Origin: Alisma plantago-aquatica
Lineage: Eukaryota > Streptophyta > Magnoliopsida > Alismatales > Alismataceae
NCBI GenBank assembly: GCA_963693085.1
Contig: OY856413.1
Location: forward strand, 537,372,879-537,436,878
Length of the DNA stretch: 64,000 bases
Reading direction: 5' to 3'
The notes under the pieces were generated by a model, which saw nothing but the letters and a program-made list of their open reading frames with translations, had not been told where the DNA came from and made no database searches. Made by a program: the position numbers and the translations under genes. Shown piece by piece: positions 11,622 to 25,385 of the stretch (position 1 is the first letter of the stretch; each line of letters begins with the position of its first letter).

Positions 11622-14600
11622 TTTAAGAAGTGGGACCCAAAAGGGATCCACTCACTTACTGATGTGAAATAATAGAAAACCATCCAATGCCAAATTTTGA
11701 GAATAATGTTTCATAAAGGATAATAACTAAAACTCAAGTGGGTATCACATCATTCACCACAAGTGTAGCAGTAGAAGATAAAAAGTCATTGACTATTGCA
11801 ATGCATATGTATAACCTTGTTCTTCACCATGTAGGGTGTACATAAAAGAAAACTATAGGAAACTAATTGATTGCATAGGATCAGAAGAGGGTAAACCAAC
11901 CACTTCAATCTACCTCCCAAGAAGGCTCAGGTACACCTGGATAAGCTGTGTTTAACTATGGGCAACTCCTCCTTTCTCTCCATGTAAGGGTTTGGAAGAA
12001 TACCCCATAAGAGAAGGCAAAGTGGATGTTGATTGGACAATTTTAGGGGAAAGGGACAACAAATAATATAACAAGATATCCCAAATAAAAGAGAAAGAAT
12101 CATTCAATTGGATATGAAAAGGAATCTTCATATAGTTAGACAAAAAATTATGAGAAGAATATAATAAAGTTAACAATCAACAATTCTTTCCTTTAAATCT
12201 CAAATAGAGAACAACAAGTTAACAATAAGAAGTATACATGTAGATATAATATTAGAGTACAGCCATATAAAAGTAGGGCCAAAACACTTCCATATTCTGT
12301 GCCTAGGAAGGAGGTGAGAACACCCACAATCCTATACAATGGTATATATATCAGATGAGAGCATCTATGACTTAGTTCAAAGCCCCCAACAGATAAAATA
12401 TTAGAAAAGTTCTACAATGGTGTCAGAACCCATCATGTGCCACCACCAATAGATAATAATAGTCTCAACAATCAAACATACATATAATAGAGAGGCTATA
12501 TGAGTTTGTCCAAGAAATTCATCAATTTAGGGTTTCCATTATGAAATGGAACAATAAGATGAAATAATGTGATAAAGGGAGGAAATTGAATAAGCATCAA
12601 CAAGATTAACAAGGAGAGATTCAATTTGCATTTTCAAAAGTCTATAAGATGAATTTTAGTGAATTGGACCCAACTGGGTCAGATAGGTATGACCAAGAGG
12701 AATGTAAAGCAACATGTTAGAATTAAGTCAAGAGAGAGAAAATATAAATTATTGTCCAATATGACAAAGGAGAATGCAACATACCTCAACATGTGTATCC
12801 AAACCAAGGTCGAAAGCCACCAATTACAAATTCATATGGATTAGAGTTATGCACCTATTTATACAACCCTAAAAGGACTGTTTTTTATCATTATTGATTT
12901 AGCTTATGAAAATTGCACAACCAAATTATTATACTTTCCTGATATCAAAACATGTTTGTTTATTAGTTTCTGACGTATAAATCATTAGATATGGATTTTA
13001 CAAAAGGTAACTAGGAAAACCCATATGAATCACATATTTAAACTTTTGGAATTAGGTTACCAAAATTATACAAAATGGTAGATCCCATTCATCTAATTCC
13101 AAAACATGTTATTATATTTTTATGACCTTCCAATGAATTACTATCAATTTTACTAGTTATAATGATGTACTGAGATTGAAATCAAAAATTGATGCAAAAC
13201 ACCAAAAGGCTCGTGCATCACACATCAAGATCTTGATGTGTGATAGGATATACATGTAAAACCATACAATTTAATCAAACCCACGAGATAATATCCTAAT
13301 CGAGATAAAAGGACATAAATGCCCATGTAACGTGTGATGATCATCAAAATAACCCATGGAAAATGTATAAACGAGTTATAAGATTGTCTTCTTCATAGAC
13401 AAACCCTGATGAACCGACATATGTAGAGCTCTGTGAGCTCACAATGTTGAATCAAAGATTGGTATCTGGTTACCAAAACATGTTGATGGATGTTGTAGTG
13501 AGTTTGAGAGACTCGTGAGAGATCCAAGACCACAAGAAGTGGAACTTGGGGTCTACAGACCGTCAACCCCAAACTCTCCACCATTGCTGGTCAGAGAAGA
13601 AAACTGAAGGAATCATTTTCGTGGTCTTGTATAGAACTTGCAAGGACAATGACAACCTGAGAATCTGAAACCAAAGTCAATCATAGGCATATTGGTAAGC
13701 TGAAATCATGAGCCCGTAGGAAATTTCTATGGATCGGCATCCACAAGAAAAAATAGGGAAAATAATGAGAAATCATAGAGTTACCCAAGTGACGATACAT
13801 ATATCACTGTGAGGGTATACAATGGCTGAAACAAGGCTTTGCAAAGCTTGTGAAGGTCCCAACCCTCTCATCTGAGTCGGGCTACCATCCACATGTGGAT
13901 GGAGTTGTAGAGATCATGAGAGGGGTGATTAATGTCCTGGGAAAACTTGGAGTTTGTTTTTCATGTGTGAAGATGGACTAGGTAGGATTTTATATCACTA
14001 TAATGTTCTGATGCGTCTAGGAATTTTCATGGCATTAGGAAATAGGGGAGAGGAGGAAAAATGTTATTGACTAAGATATGGGAAGGCACATATCGATCAA
14101 ATCAGGGCTTTACATGTGTAGATTATCGTAAACAAAGCGAAAGGAATCAAAGGGTGACTTTGAATTTAGAGAGAGAAAAGGCAGGAGGGGAAAATTGAGA
14201 TATGGCATACTGTAAAGAGTCTAGGGTGTGTGGATACGAGGTTGAAGAAGTAAGGACACCGTGAAATGTAGATCCCATAGCTCAAACAGATCCCAAGAAG
14301 AGTCCAAATTGAGAAATCACCATGACAAGAAACTTAGGACACCGAGAATCAAGGAGTGTGACCAGATAATAAAAATTTTACTAAATTAGACTATAGACCA
14401 TTTACCATTAGGATAAATATATCAAGATTACCTTCTTCATTAAATTGGATTAGCAAACGTTATCCAATTAAGTCAAAACTTCACATCTAGACTAATTAGG
14501 ACCCAAAGAAAACAACTATTATTCACTTAAATTTAGGTTTTGAAATTATCTTGTACAAGCTTGAGTACAATTAGGTTTGACTTAGTTATCTTCATAATTG

Positions 14601-15397
14601 TTATTATGTTATATTGATATCCTCAATATGGCGGATTTAAACTTTGTTATCCTCATATTATCACCATATGGGGTGATATTAGATTATCTTGCACAAAACA
14701 TTTTATTTTATTAAATTTCTCATTAAGTCCATTAATTGCAACATTAGCTCAAATTATGGCACATTAGTGATATCCACTTATATTGAACATCAAATTATTA
14801 CCACCTCATATATATTAGTCATATAAATGTCCACACGAATCATTCATTCCCATTTTTTCCCTTATTGCTTCTAATTATGCACATTTAACCCCACATTAGC
14901 CATTTATGCATAGTTATATAAATCCAATTACTTATTAACCATATTTGAGTCATTATGTGTGTAGTAGAGAATAAGGTGAAACAATGTACATACCAAGCCA
15001 TGATTATGTGACTATGTATCATTTATGTGTATCAAAGTAATTATCCAAATATGACACCTAATGTCACTAGTGTATCATGAAAATCATCAAGGATATTATA
15101 TTAGGGTTAGTCAACTTAAACTTAGGGGCTATGGTCATTCAGTTCCATATATCTCACTCATCATCACATTAGGGTTTATTGGTACAAGGCATGGTCAAGA
15201 TCATATGTATCCATAATTAGGGTTAATATGTGAGTTACTCATATTATGAGTAGTAAATGTTCATCAGGGTACAAACTAGCATATCAGGGTATAACTCTAG
15301 CTTTGCTTGCTCAATTCCAATGATTCGAACACACTATCATCCTATTCCACATATTAGGGTTTCTAGAGTTAGGGTATCCACATCTCGGTATGTTACA
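11622..15397 (-). mobile_element. LTR family B, complete 3' LTR of copy B2 (3.8 kb)
   Basis: On the minus strand it starts TGTAACATACCGAG at 15397, next to the PPT, and ends at 11622 opposite TTTAAGAAGTGGG, which corresponds to TGTAAGGAGTGGG of the 5' copy with a mutated terminus. Colinear blocks with the 5' LTR include 11810-11990 against 21656-21850, 12280-12560 against 22140-22400 and 14340-14660 against 24205-24480. A TATA-like box (TGTATAAATAGG, minus strand) is at about 12853-12864, which would make U3 roughly 2.5 kb. There is no coding frame. Confidence 0.85.
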
Positions 15398-15998
15398 TGA
15401 CTCTACCCCTTAAGTGGGATTTCGTCACCAAAATCAACATATCAACATTCTATAAGGTACTACCCCTCCACCCCTTAGAAAGGTTTGACCTAACAAGTCA
15501 ATAAAAATTAGAGGTAGAAGGATGACTCTAGCATAACCATATATTGTATCTATAACCTCATCACTTACTTATCAATATTATCATACACCAAAGTCTAGGT
15601 TTCTAGGGTAGTATAACCAACCATGTGGTTCTAGTTTGGGTATATCAACTTACTACTAACCTCATCATCCATGTCATGTAATTCTACTCTTAAGTAAGAT
15701 CTCATAAATTCAAAACAAAAACATAGTATCAACTTAAATCCTAAAAAATGCCCATGGTATTTGATCTCATAACACAAGGGTTAAGTCACTTAAGATCGTC
15801 ATAAAATTTCCTCAGTTGCTATATCCTTATATCATCCTAACTTGTGAAACATAGACAGATCCTATAGTAAACACCTCATCTAGTGAGTTTACATTAAGCT
15901 GAAGATCCTATAAGGAACCAATGGGAGAGGTAAAACCTAAGGGAGAAAAAGATTGAAATAGTCAGATTAACTTATTACCTTGTCTCTAATACCATACT
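15398..15998 (-). mobile_element. Mini internal domain of non-autonomous element B2 (0.6 kb)
   Basis: Only 601 bases separate the two 3.8 kb LTRs. The PPT end is at 15400-15430 (minus sense GACGAAATCCCACTTAAGGGG) and the PBS at 15983-15994 (TGGTATTAGAGA on the minus strand). No open frame above noise. B1 has the same organisation and shares an AAGGTTTGACCTAACAAG-like block, so this is a family trait rather than a chance deletion. Confidence 0.75.
15983..15994 (-). other. Primer-binding site of B2
   Basis: TGGTATTAGAGA on the minus strand, identical to the PBS of element A at 1881-1892, so both families use the same tRNA primer type. Confidence 0.8.
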
Positions 15999-16174
15999 TG
16001 TAAGGAGTGGGTCTTGAAATGGGGGCCACTCACTTACCGACATGAAAATAATAGAAAACCATCCAAAGAAAAATTTTGAGAATAATTTTTCATGAAGGAT
16101 GATAACTAAAATTCAAGTATGTATTGTACCATTCTCCAAAAGTGTAGAAAAATCTTTAACTATTACAATATTTA
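15999..16174 (-). mobile_element. LTR family B, 5' LTR of B2, first part
   Basis: Begins TGTAAGGAGTGGG on the plus strand (minus-strand LTR 3' end). It matches 11622-11800 and is interrupted at 16174 by the solo LTR that follows; the match resumes at 21656. Confidence 0.85.
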
Positions 16175-16930
16175 TGTAAGACACCTGACCTAGTTTAATG
16201 ATAATTGTGCTCAATTTGTATAATGAGATTCTTGGAACCTTGCTCTAAATCTGGAGGTGTTTTGTTATCATGTGACATTATCATGTTTTTAGTTTGGCCT
16301 TGATTGGATATTGTTTGAGCTATGTGTGCTTATTTTTGAATAAAATTCAATTTACCAAAGTTAAGGGGGTATCTTGCAATTTGTCACATGTTGAGTGTGC
16401 CCTTAGTGCTTGAGTATCATAATAGAGAGAATGGTTCTATGAGGCGGCTTGTGGGACCTTGATTGATGAGGTGGCATCACATGATATGCTACAGTTTCTA
16501 GGGTTTGGTTGGTGTTGACCTAGTAGATTTGCTTGGTTATAACAACCCTTGTTTCGACCTTATGGTATGTTTTGGTAGTTTTTCGGATGAAACACATTCC
16601 CTTGGTGATTTTGTCTTGACCTAGATGGTTTTGTATGTGTTTGGGGTCGAGACAAGTTGTCTGCTTGTGGTATGTCTTGACCTAGTATGTTGATGACCCT
16701 TTTGTCTCGACCAAGACATATGTTTTGATGTTGTTTCGACCCCTTGAAGTGTTTTGACTAAAACCAATGGGTTGGGGACCTATAGAGCTCGATACCCAAT
16801 ATAGGTTATATCAGCATCTCGTGAATGCATGCATAAAGTGGTTGCATGTTGGTTTTTTTGATGTACAAGTGTTCCTTTGGTATTCTAATATGTTGACACC
16901 TCACATATACCCTACTTGGCTCCTCCTTTG

Positions 16931-16942
16931 GGTATATATCCC
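16931..16942 (+). promoter_or_regulatory. Predicted TATA box of giant LTR
   Basis: GGTATATATCCC preceded by CTCCTTTG; the same context (CTCCTTT.GGTATATAACCC) recurs at 45074-45085 and, on the minus strand, near 5279-5287. About 760 bases from the LTR start. Confidence 0.5.
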
Positions 16943-18479
16943 TTTATCTTCATTAGAAAGCACTCTTTTTTGGCCCTACGCTCTCCCGTCTCCTTTGTAA
17001 CTGACCTTGGAGCTTTGGGAGCAAAGAAGATTAGATCTTAAAGCTAAGGTGGCTGATCAACCTTGCTTGAAGAAGGATTTGTGCTAGATCAACTCTTGCA
17101 GTGATGATTTGTGGTGAATCTTCACTTGGTAAGTGGTTCTACCTTCTTGATCACGTTTTCCCCATGAAACTGTCATCATCTTCTTCTTCTTCTTCCTCAG
17201 TTATGGACTGTAGATAACCCATGGTGGCCATTTGAGAGGAACTCCTCATCATAAGGGGTCATAGACTATGCTTTGACATGGTGAACCCGAGTGAAAGGAT
17301 GATTCCTTCTCTTTCTCTATTTTCTTTTGGTTCATCCTAGGGTTTCTTGCCCTCTTTCTTGAGCTATTTATTAATCATGGTGTTCCTCTTTTATGAGGTA
17401 ATTTTGTTGCCGAAGTGCTAATCAAGTTGGGGCTTCTTTTCTTCTCTCTTGGAGCTTTCGATCTTGGAGCTTGGATCACCACAAAAGGTGGGTTATATAA
17501 CTTTCCCCTCTTCTATTTTAGCACCATAATCTTATTTGGTGTTTCTACTTCTATCTCTGCAATGTGATCTTAACATACTAGAAGATATTCTCATGAATTA
17601 AGGTTTGAGACGTGATGAAAGATCTATGAGATTTTCTTTCTAATTTCCTAAACCCTAATTGTCTTATACCCAGTTTTGAGATAAATAATAGATGGGTGGT
17701 TTATTTTGTTCCTGATCCATAATTTCTATCCACATGTATGGGTTCAGGTACCTTAGTGTAATATGAATTTTAGTGCTGATTTGTACATGTTGAACATGAG
17801 AATTTATCAGCCTTAATAAAGTTCTTTTATGGAGATCTTATCATATGTTAAAGGGGTTTTGGTGTTCATATTTGTATAGAGTCATCCTCCTTGGTTTTGA
17901 TGAGTTTCCTTGGGTGATAGCCTACTATTTTGTTTATGTTTCATCCTTTATTTGAGGATGGTAATATGTCCTTGTAGCCGTTTGACCTAAGTGATCATTG
18001 CACCTATATTTTAGTCGTTAATGCTTGGTTAATGGTCGACAAACATGTTTTGATTAGAGAAAGTTAAGGTGATGACCATGTAAGTATTACAATACTTGGT
18101 TTTATTGACATGATGGTTAAGATGGTAAATGAGGATCTTATGATTTAGGGTTATGACTTTGTAGCATTCTCATATATGTTTCTCTCTTTCTAAAACCTAA
18201 ATTCATGTTCTTGATTCCTAAAGTGGTCTTGAGAGGATGATCTGGTATGCATCATAAGCTTTGGTTTAATTACCATGTGCTAAGTTTCGGTCATCATGTT
18301 GCCAATAGAGTTATGGATGATTTCATATATATATTGAAGTTCAACTTTCTCTCTCCTAAGTGGTTGGCTTAATGTCCTTCATGGTGACTTGTTCTAGGAT
18401 TGAATAATCATGATTTCTAAGTTTTGAATATAGTGACTCTTGGTATTCTTGTTGGTCATCCTTGAGTTTTAACTGACAC

Positions 18480-19210
18480 ATATGTGCCTCGTGATGAGCT
18501 AAGGTCAAGATAGCCATGTATGGGTTTGGGTCGAGACATCATGTTTTGCTTTGGGGTCAAGACATGCTTGTCATTATGTGGACAAGAAATATGTACCCTT
18601 CGTGATTGAGTTGTGACTATGAGTTATACCTTAGTCGAGACTCCCTTGAGTTAGCTTGGACATGGTCGTGAGATGATCTTTTATTGAAGGTCGAAACCCT
18701 AACTATAGATTGGTTGAGAACTGTGATGGATAGTGGTTGTAACATATGGTCTTGTTGGCAGGTCGAGACACATGTAATGGTAGAGTTGTGGGTTATGACC
18801 ATGAGTTTTGCTTTGGTCAAGACATGTTATGATGCTGGCTGTGGTGCCTGCTGTGATGGCTGAATGCAATGCCTTGTTGAGATGATGGAAGCAAACCCAT
18901 GTTTAAGTTGTGAATTTGTGTTAATCTTGGTCACGACGTTGTGTTGTTCTAGGTCACGATGTTGTGTTGAATGGGGTTGAGATGCTACATTGCTTTAGGT
19001 TGAAATGCCTTGATTTGGTGTAGGTCACGACACCATGTAGGTGTTGTGCCATGGTCGTAACCCAATTTAGATGGAGATCGAGACATATGGTGTGTTATGA
19101 TCGAGTCACATAGCCATGTTGCAGTCGCGACACCATGTGGGATGGTGGTTGAGACACTTAGTTTTTGTGGTCGTAGCACCTACATTGAAGGTGGTCGAGA
19201 CACCCAATAT
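18480..19210 (+). repeat. TCGAGACA-type degenerate array
   Basis: GGTCGAGACA/GGTCACGAC-type units with ATG-rich spacers recur irregularly some twenty times. Frequent TG/CA versions of CG suggest CpG decay. Further units lie at 16550-16760. Homologous arrays are at 3940-4215 and 46130-46500. Confidence 0.78.
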
Positions 19211-21137
19211 GTTGCTAGTTTGTAATACATGCATGACATGATGGGGTATTCCACATACACATGTATATGAAGGTGATACCTAGTGATGATGACATAATGA
19301 TCTCAACATGTTAAATTAATGATGTTTAACCCTAAATCAGACCCAAGAAAGTGGGAAGTGTCTCAATTAGGGTTTAGTGCTATAATGAAGATGTAAACTC
19401 TAATTGATGATGTCAGTCAACCCTAACCCTAATTCTAGGGTATGCTTTACTTATAGAACGTGCATGGTTGAATATTATATGAAGATACATTTTCTCTCTC
19501 CTACTTGCATGGTTCTAATTTACAGGATGATTGAATGTCATAGCTTGTGCGTGCTATGAATACGACTAAATGATAATAGATGATGGCCATGAGCCTTGAT
19601 GAGGTACACTAGAATTGTAAATATGTGAATGTGCACACTTAGATATAATATATAGTGCCTAACTTTAATACACTCTAAACTTGTGGGAGATAATGAAACT
19701 AGAGATTGGTAAATAAATAATTTCATGAAACTCTATGTGGTTAAGAATGAAACCCTAACCCTAAATTAAGGGGACATAGGATGCATTGTTTACATTGCTT
19801 AAAATGTTTAATATGATGAGATAACAATGAGTATTGTCTCTCTATTAGTATAACACTGATTTTGCAGGTGAGATGATTATCATAGCTAATAACTATCATG
19901 GTGTATATGTGATTTTATATAGGTGATGCTTATATTCCTGATGAGGCATGATGTGATGATTATCATAGATAATGATTGCAATAATACAAGTAATTCTTAC
20001 ATGCCTGATAAGGCTAGATGAGACAATGGTGAGTTACATGAATAATGTGATTGGTCTTATGACCTAGTGAAGGCTTAATGCCCAATGTGAGGTTATATCC
20101 TCCAGTGATGTGATAAGGGATTAATATCCCCAGTGATGTGATAATAGTGATCAACCTATTATGGCAGTGTTAACAAGTGGTGATGTTGATGGCCTTATTT
20201 AAGACAGTAACACGGTGTTGTTCTGAGATGATGTGACAAGTTTACACTTTATATGTTTTATATCTACTGAAGTTGTTTCATAGTTATGCTTGCCAAATTG
20301 AATTAGGGTTTTGTATGTCTACTTGTATGATGGAACCTTAATTCACCCAATTGGCATTACTAATAAAGTGAAACCATAATCATGTAGTTTTCCATGTACC
20401 ATAGATCCATCTTCATTGTTAATATCTAGATGGATGGTGAATTGAGTAACTCCTATGGGATACTCTGAGCGCATATTGTTGAATATGTGGGGTACCGGTG
20501 GTGGTAACTCCCTATATCCTTAAATTTTGAAATAGTAATATGTTATTTTATTATAGAACAACCATGTGTGAGACTTTTCTCTAGTGATGTACCATGTAAT
20601 AAGGAAAGCTAGTTGTTTTATAGGACCATGTCTTTGACTATGAGTTGTTGTCTTTATAGGACTATAGCTTCAGCTATAAGTTGTTGTCTTTGTAGTTTGA
20701 CTATATGTCATTGCATTGCAAACTCATGTTGACCGAGTACTGTTGGTGATGATCATGGAGTCCGACTCTTCCATTGATCTTGTATGATACTAATTTCAAC
20801 TTAGTAGTGGTCAGTTGGATTTGAGTGGTACGCATCAAATCCTTAGGGAATAATAATTTAAGATGTAGCACAGCTGTGTAGTATTATTGCTTTGGTTCAT
20901 ATACTAATAAAATTGGATGACCACCTTGTTGCGTTTCTTATACTATTTATTTTATAACAATTGTATGTGTTCTTCATATTCTTTCTTTAAGTATAAAAAG
21001 ATATATTGCTCAGTTTTAGATACTTGAACTACTTAAATAGTGATAATTTCTTGGCTTGTATCATTTAGATGAATCTACTTATCTGTTAAAGTGTAAATTG
21101 TGGTTTAGCTTATCAATGCTTATAATAGATGTTGGTA

Positions 21138-21153
21138 GAGAGTTATATCTCTC
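21138..21153 (+). promoter_or_regulatory. Conserved 16 bp giant-LTR motif (solo LTR copy)
   Basis: GAGAGTTATATCTCTC, then CTCACCCTATGGGATCCA about 30 bases on; about 500 bases before the LTR end, as in the other copies. Confidence 0.7.
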
Positions 21154-21655
21154 ATTGGGACTTTGGTCTCACCCTATGGGATCCATTTTTTTAGGTGTCC
21201 GTACATACTAAGATAAAGATTGTGAGGGTAAAACTAATAATAAGAGGAGTTGTATCTGTTGGATCATGGATGTGCAGTTAGGGTCTAGTAATAGATTCAT
21301 ATATGTCATCCCTGTACACTCAGGTCCTTGGGAGAGTTTTGTGAATGTTGTACATCAATTTGAGTTTTTGGTTATAAGCCATAGTGGTATAGTCATAGTT
21401 TGTAGATGTGAGCAGATGATTATATGTAACAGGTTGTGGCTAAATGTCCAGTGAATAATGAAGTGTAATACCTTTTGATATGAATGAAATATAGAGGCAA
21501 CAGTTTATGGATCTAATTGTGTCTTGTTGATCTTGTGATCCTAGCATGTGATTGGTTTTAATTTACCATGTTTTGTGGTAGTATTGTTATTAGTGATAAT
21601 TCCATTATTTGTTTTGAGTAATCTCACTTTGTGTGGTAAAGGGTATCACAATTTA

Positions 21656-24498
21656 TGTCTAACCTTGTTCTTTACAATGCAGAACGTACATAAAAAACTA
21701 TAGGAAAATAATCTATAGAATAGGATCAATAGAGTATAAACCAACCACTTCAATCTACCTCCAATGAAAGCTCATCTACACCTGGATAAGTCCTAGTCAA
21801 CTTTGGTCAACCCCCCATGCTCTCCACCTAAGGGTTTGGAAGCATACGCCTCAAGAGAAGACAAGTGGATGTTGTCAGCATAAAAGACGGTATGTGCATA
21901 TAATAGTGATTGCACAATTTTAGGGAAAATGGAAAACAAATAATTGAACAAGCCTTCCCAAACAAAAGAGAAAAAAATCATCCAATTGGATATCAAAAAG
22001 AATCTTCATGGAGTAAGACAAATAATGTAAGTAATTGACAATTCTTGCCTTTAAATATCAAATAGAGAACAACAAATAGACAATAAGAAGTATGCACAAA
22101 GATTAAATATTAAACTACAACCATCTAAAAGTAGAAGCAAAACACTTCCTCGTCTTGTGCTCAGGAAGGAGGTGAGTAAACCCACAATCCTATGTATTGG
22201 TATATATATCAGGTGAGAGCACCTGGGACTTAGGTGAGATCACCTAAAAGTTCATATATCAGAAAATTTATGTAATGGGGTTGGAATAAATAATGTACCA
22301 CTATATATAAAAAATAGTCTCAACAATCAAACATGCATATAATAGAGAAGCAAGATCAATTCGGTCCAATCAATTCATCAATTTAGGGTTTCCATTATGA
22401 AATGGAACAATAAGATGAAATAATGTAATCAAGGTTACAAATTTAATAAGAATTAACAAGATTAAATAATAGAGATTAAATTTTCATCCTCAACGGTCTA
22501 TAACATGAATTCCAATGAATTTGACCTAGTTGGGTCAGATAGGTATAACCAAGAGTAATAGAAAGCAACATGCCACAATCAAGTCAAGATAGAGAGAATA
22601 TAAATCATTGTCCAATATGACTCAAAAGAAAATTAAACATACCTCAAAGATGTGTATCAATAAGTCAGAGTCAAAACTAAGATCCAAATCAAGGTCGAAA
22701 TGCACCTATTACAAATTTAGATGGATTAGGGTTTTTGCTCCTATAAATGCAACTCTAAAAAGACCCTTTTATCATTACTGGTTTATTTATGCAAATTTAA
22801 TAATTGAATATATTATACCTTCTCAATTTCAAAACATGTTTATTTATTAATTTCTGACTTATAAATCATTAGAAATGGATTTTATGAAATTAAAGGTAAT
22901 CAGGAAAGCCCATAAAAATCACATATTTAACCTTTTAGAATTAGGTTATCAAAACTATATCATATGGTAGATCCTATTTTTTTGAATCCAAAATTTATAA
23001 GTTCTAATGATAAGCTGAGATTTAAAACAAAAAAAATGATGCAAAAGGCCCTTATATAATCATCAAGATCTTGTTGTGTGACATCCCATCTATGTAAAAC
23101 CATTCAATTAAATAAAAATATTGAGATTATATACTAATAGAAATAAAAGGACAAAAGTGCCTATGTAAGGTGTGATAGTCATCAAAATAACCCATCACAA
23201 TTCTTTAAATCAATCAGGAAAACGTCTTCATTAGAGAGAAACCCTAATGAACTGATGGAGCTCAAAGCTTCATGAGCTCATGAGTAATATTAAATATTGG
23301 TATTGGATATCTAAAACAAGTGACTAATGTACCAGTGATTCCATGAGACTCATGAGAGCTCTAAGGCCTCAAGAAGTGGAGCTCGATGTCTATAGACCTT
23401 TCGGTAAAAACTCTCTACCATTTTTGGCCAGAGAAGAAAATTGAATGAATCATATGCAAGGTTTTGTAGAGAATTAGAGAGAGTTACGACACCCCAAGAA
23501 CCCAAAACCAAAATCAATCATAGGTACATTGGAAGACTAAAATCATGAGCCCATAGCAAATTTCTATGGAACAACACCAACAAGAAAAAAGGGGAAAACA
23601 ATGAGGAATCATGGACTTAACCAATTAATGATATAGAAATCCCTGTGAGGGTACATTAAGGATAGAACAAGGATTTGGGAGTCTTGTGAAGGTACCAACC
23701 CTCTTTCTGAAACCATGCTACCATCTACATGAGGATGAAGTTACAGAGAGCAAGAGAGGGGTGATCTATGCCCTAGAAAAACTTGGAGTTTGTTTTACAT
23801 GTGTGAAGATGGACTAGGTAGGGTTTTATATCATTACAATGTTTTGATGGGCTGGGAAAAATCATGGTATTAGAAAATAGGGGAGTGGAGCAAAAATGTT
23901 GTCGAGTAGGAAACTGGGAAGGCACATCTTGATCAAATCTGGGCTTGTCATGTGCAGATTATTGCAAGGTACGTGAAGGGAAAGGAACCAAAGGGTGACT
24001 TGAAATAGAGAGAGAGAGAATGTGAGAGGGGGGGAATTCGGATGTGGTGTATTTTGGAAGAGTTGAGGGGGCGTGAGCGTGAGGTTGAAGAAGAGAGTAA
24101 GTCATGATATGTGGATCCCACGTCCTAGATAGAGACAGAGAAGAGTCCAAAGTGAGAAATCACCATAAAATGGGAAACTTAGGAAACTCAAATTAAGGAG
24201 CTTGACCAGATAATAAAAAACTTTACTATATTAGACTATAGACCATTTACCATTAGGATTAATATTTCAAGATTACCTTCTTTCACTAAATTGAATTAAC
24301 AAATTGTATCCAATTTAGTCGAAAATTCACATATAAACTAATGAGGACCCGAGGAAGACAATTGTGCACTTACATAGGTTTGAGTACAATTAGTGTTCTA
24401 CTTATTTATCTTCATAATTTTTATTATGTTTTACCATTATTCTCAATATTCTAGATTTATACTTTGTTATCCTCCACCATATGAAGTTATGTAAGATT
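21656..24498 (-). mobile_element. LTR family B, 5' LTR of B2, second part
   Basis: Continuation of the LTR split at 16174. It is colinear with 11805-14680 of the 3' LTR and is cut at 24498 by a copia LTR; the missing remainder (about 720 bases) is not seen elsewhere in the window. The cluster of purine-rich and GAGAG tracts at 24007-24035 corresponds to 14169-14200. Confidence 0.85.
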
Positions 24499-25223
24499 TG
24501 TTGGGTTTTGTGGAGGAAACATGCGTGGTGGAAGCAACAAAAAATATATTTCCATGCAACCCGCAATAGGATCTCATCGACAATAGCATATTTAGAATGA
24601 TTGTTTGTAGGATATACCATCTCGCGGAGCAAGTCCGGTATTGTCCCGCTGCACGATGGTGTGCAATGTTGCTGACTTACATAGATGGTACTTCTCTCCC
24701 ATATTCTAAATGCATCGTGGGAATATCTGACAGTGCTCCCTTCATGCGGTGATGTACACCACTCATAGCGCGTATGGACGGTCGTTGACATCCTCTGAAC
24801 GTAGGCATCTCATCATTTGCGTCTCTACTTCGTCCACATAGATGGACTGGAACTCCACAGTGTGCTTCTTAAGCCGGTAGGAAGGAGTAGTTTTTGTGCG
24901 ATGATGTGCTAGTGTCGTGTTGCTCTCCTTTCTCTCCTGAGGATGGTGACATCTAGGGTTTATGTACGTGAGCGTAAATTGAAAAGCCTCTCTCAATATC
25001 TTGTAAAGATATCAGTCGTCAGGCCCCTTTAAATATGAGAAGAAAGGAATCAGAGTTTCCTAAACCCATCAATATATAGAAAGAATGTGTTAATTAAAAC
25101 ACTCATGAATTAATTAGAATATTCTAGAATTAATTAATTAACCAAATAATCATATTAATTGATTAATTAATATTCAACTCCATGCAATCACTCGGGATGG
25201 CTCTATGGGCATATATACCAACA
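24499..25223 (-). mobile_element. Ty1/copia LTR, short form (725 bp)
   Basis: Minus strand starts TGTTGGTATATATGCCC at 25223, directly after a polypurine tract, and ends AAAACCCAACA at 24499. The start TGTTGGTATNTATGCCC is the same as in the longer copia LTRs at 27432 and 38864, and its end (GGAAATATATTTTTTGTTGC on the minus strand) resembles 33621-33650. A TATA-like ATATTTAAAGGGG (minus) is at 25025-25037. Open frames within it (24402-24996, minus) are LTR sequence, not genes. Because a PPT is attached, this is a 3' LTR. Confidence 0.82.
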
Positions 25224-25385
25224 TACTCCCACTTGCACTTAGATCCCGTCACTCCAATTATTTGGCTCAAATATTTTAATATATTTTGATATTATTCTAA
25301 TGGATTACATAAACATTTTAGTAATCAATATGATTCAGAACAATTCCAATCAAATCCACAATTATACTCCTATTCCAACACATCC
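25224..25385 (-). mobile_element. Copia PPT and 3' end of internal region, fused to a second LTR
   Basis: Minus strand ends AAGTGCAAGTGGGAGTA at 25224, the usual copia polypurine tract. The 160 bases do not match the longer LTR, which is recognisable only from 25386 upward. The junction at about 25385 therefore joins pieces of two copia elements. Confidence 0.55.

Larger units (their letters stand above)
16175..21650 (+). mobile_element. Solo giant LTR, Ty3/gypsy (5.5 kb)
   Basis: Starts TGTAAGACACCTGACC and ends GGGTATCACA, 5,476 bp. It is flanked by a 5 bp duplication ATTTA (16170-16174 and 21651-21655), and the interrupted family-B LTR continues across it when compared with 11800-11830, so insertion is proven from within the window. 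No PBS or internal region is attached, so the internal part was lost by LTR-LTR recombination. A TATA-like GGTATATATCCC lies at 16931-16942, GGTAAGTGG at 17128-17136, TTTGCAGGTG at 19861-19870, teloboxes at 19418-19433 and 19750-19766, and the family motif at 21138-21153. No coding frame. Confidence 0.95.

Noticed and set aside
24402..24996. 129- and 77-codon minus-strand frames
   Set aside because: They lie inside a copia LTR and cross its boundary with the family-B LTR; no domain, not conserved in the related LTR.
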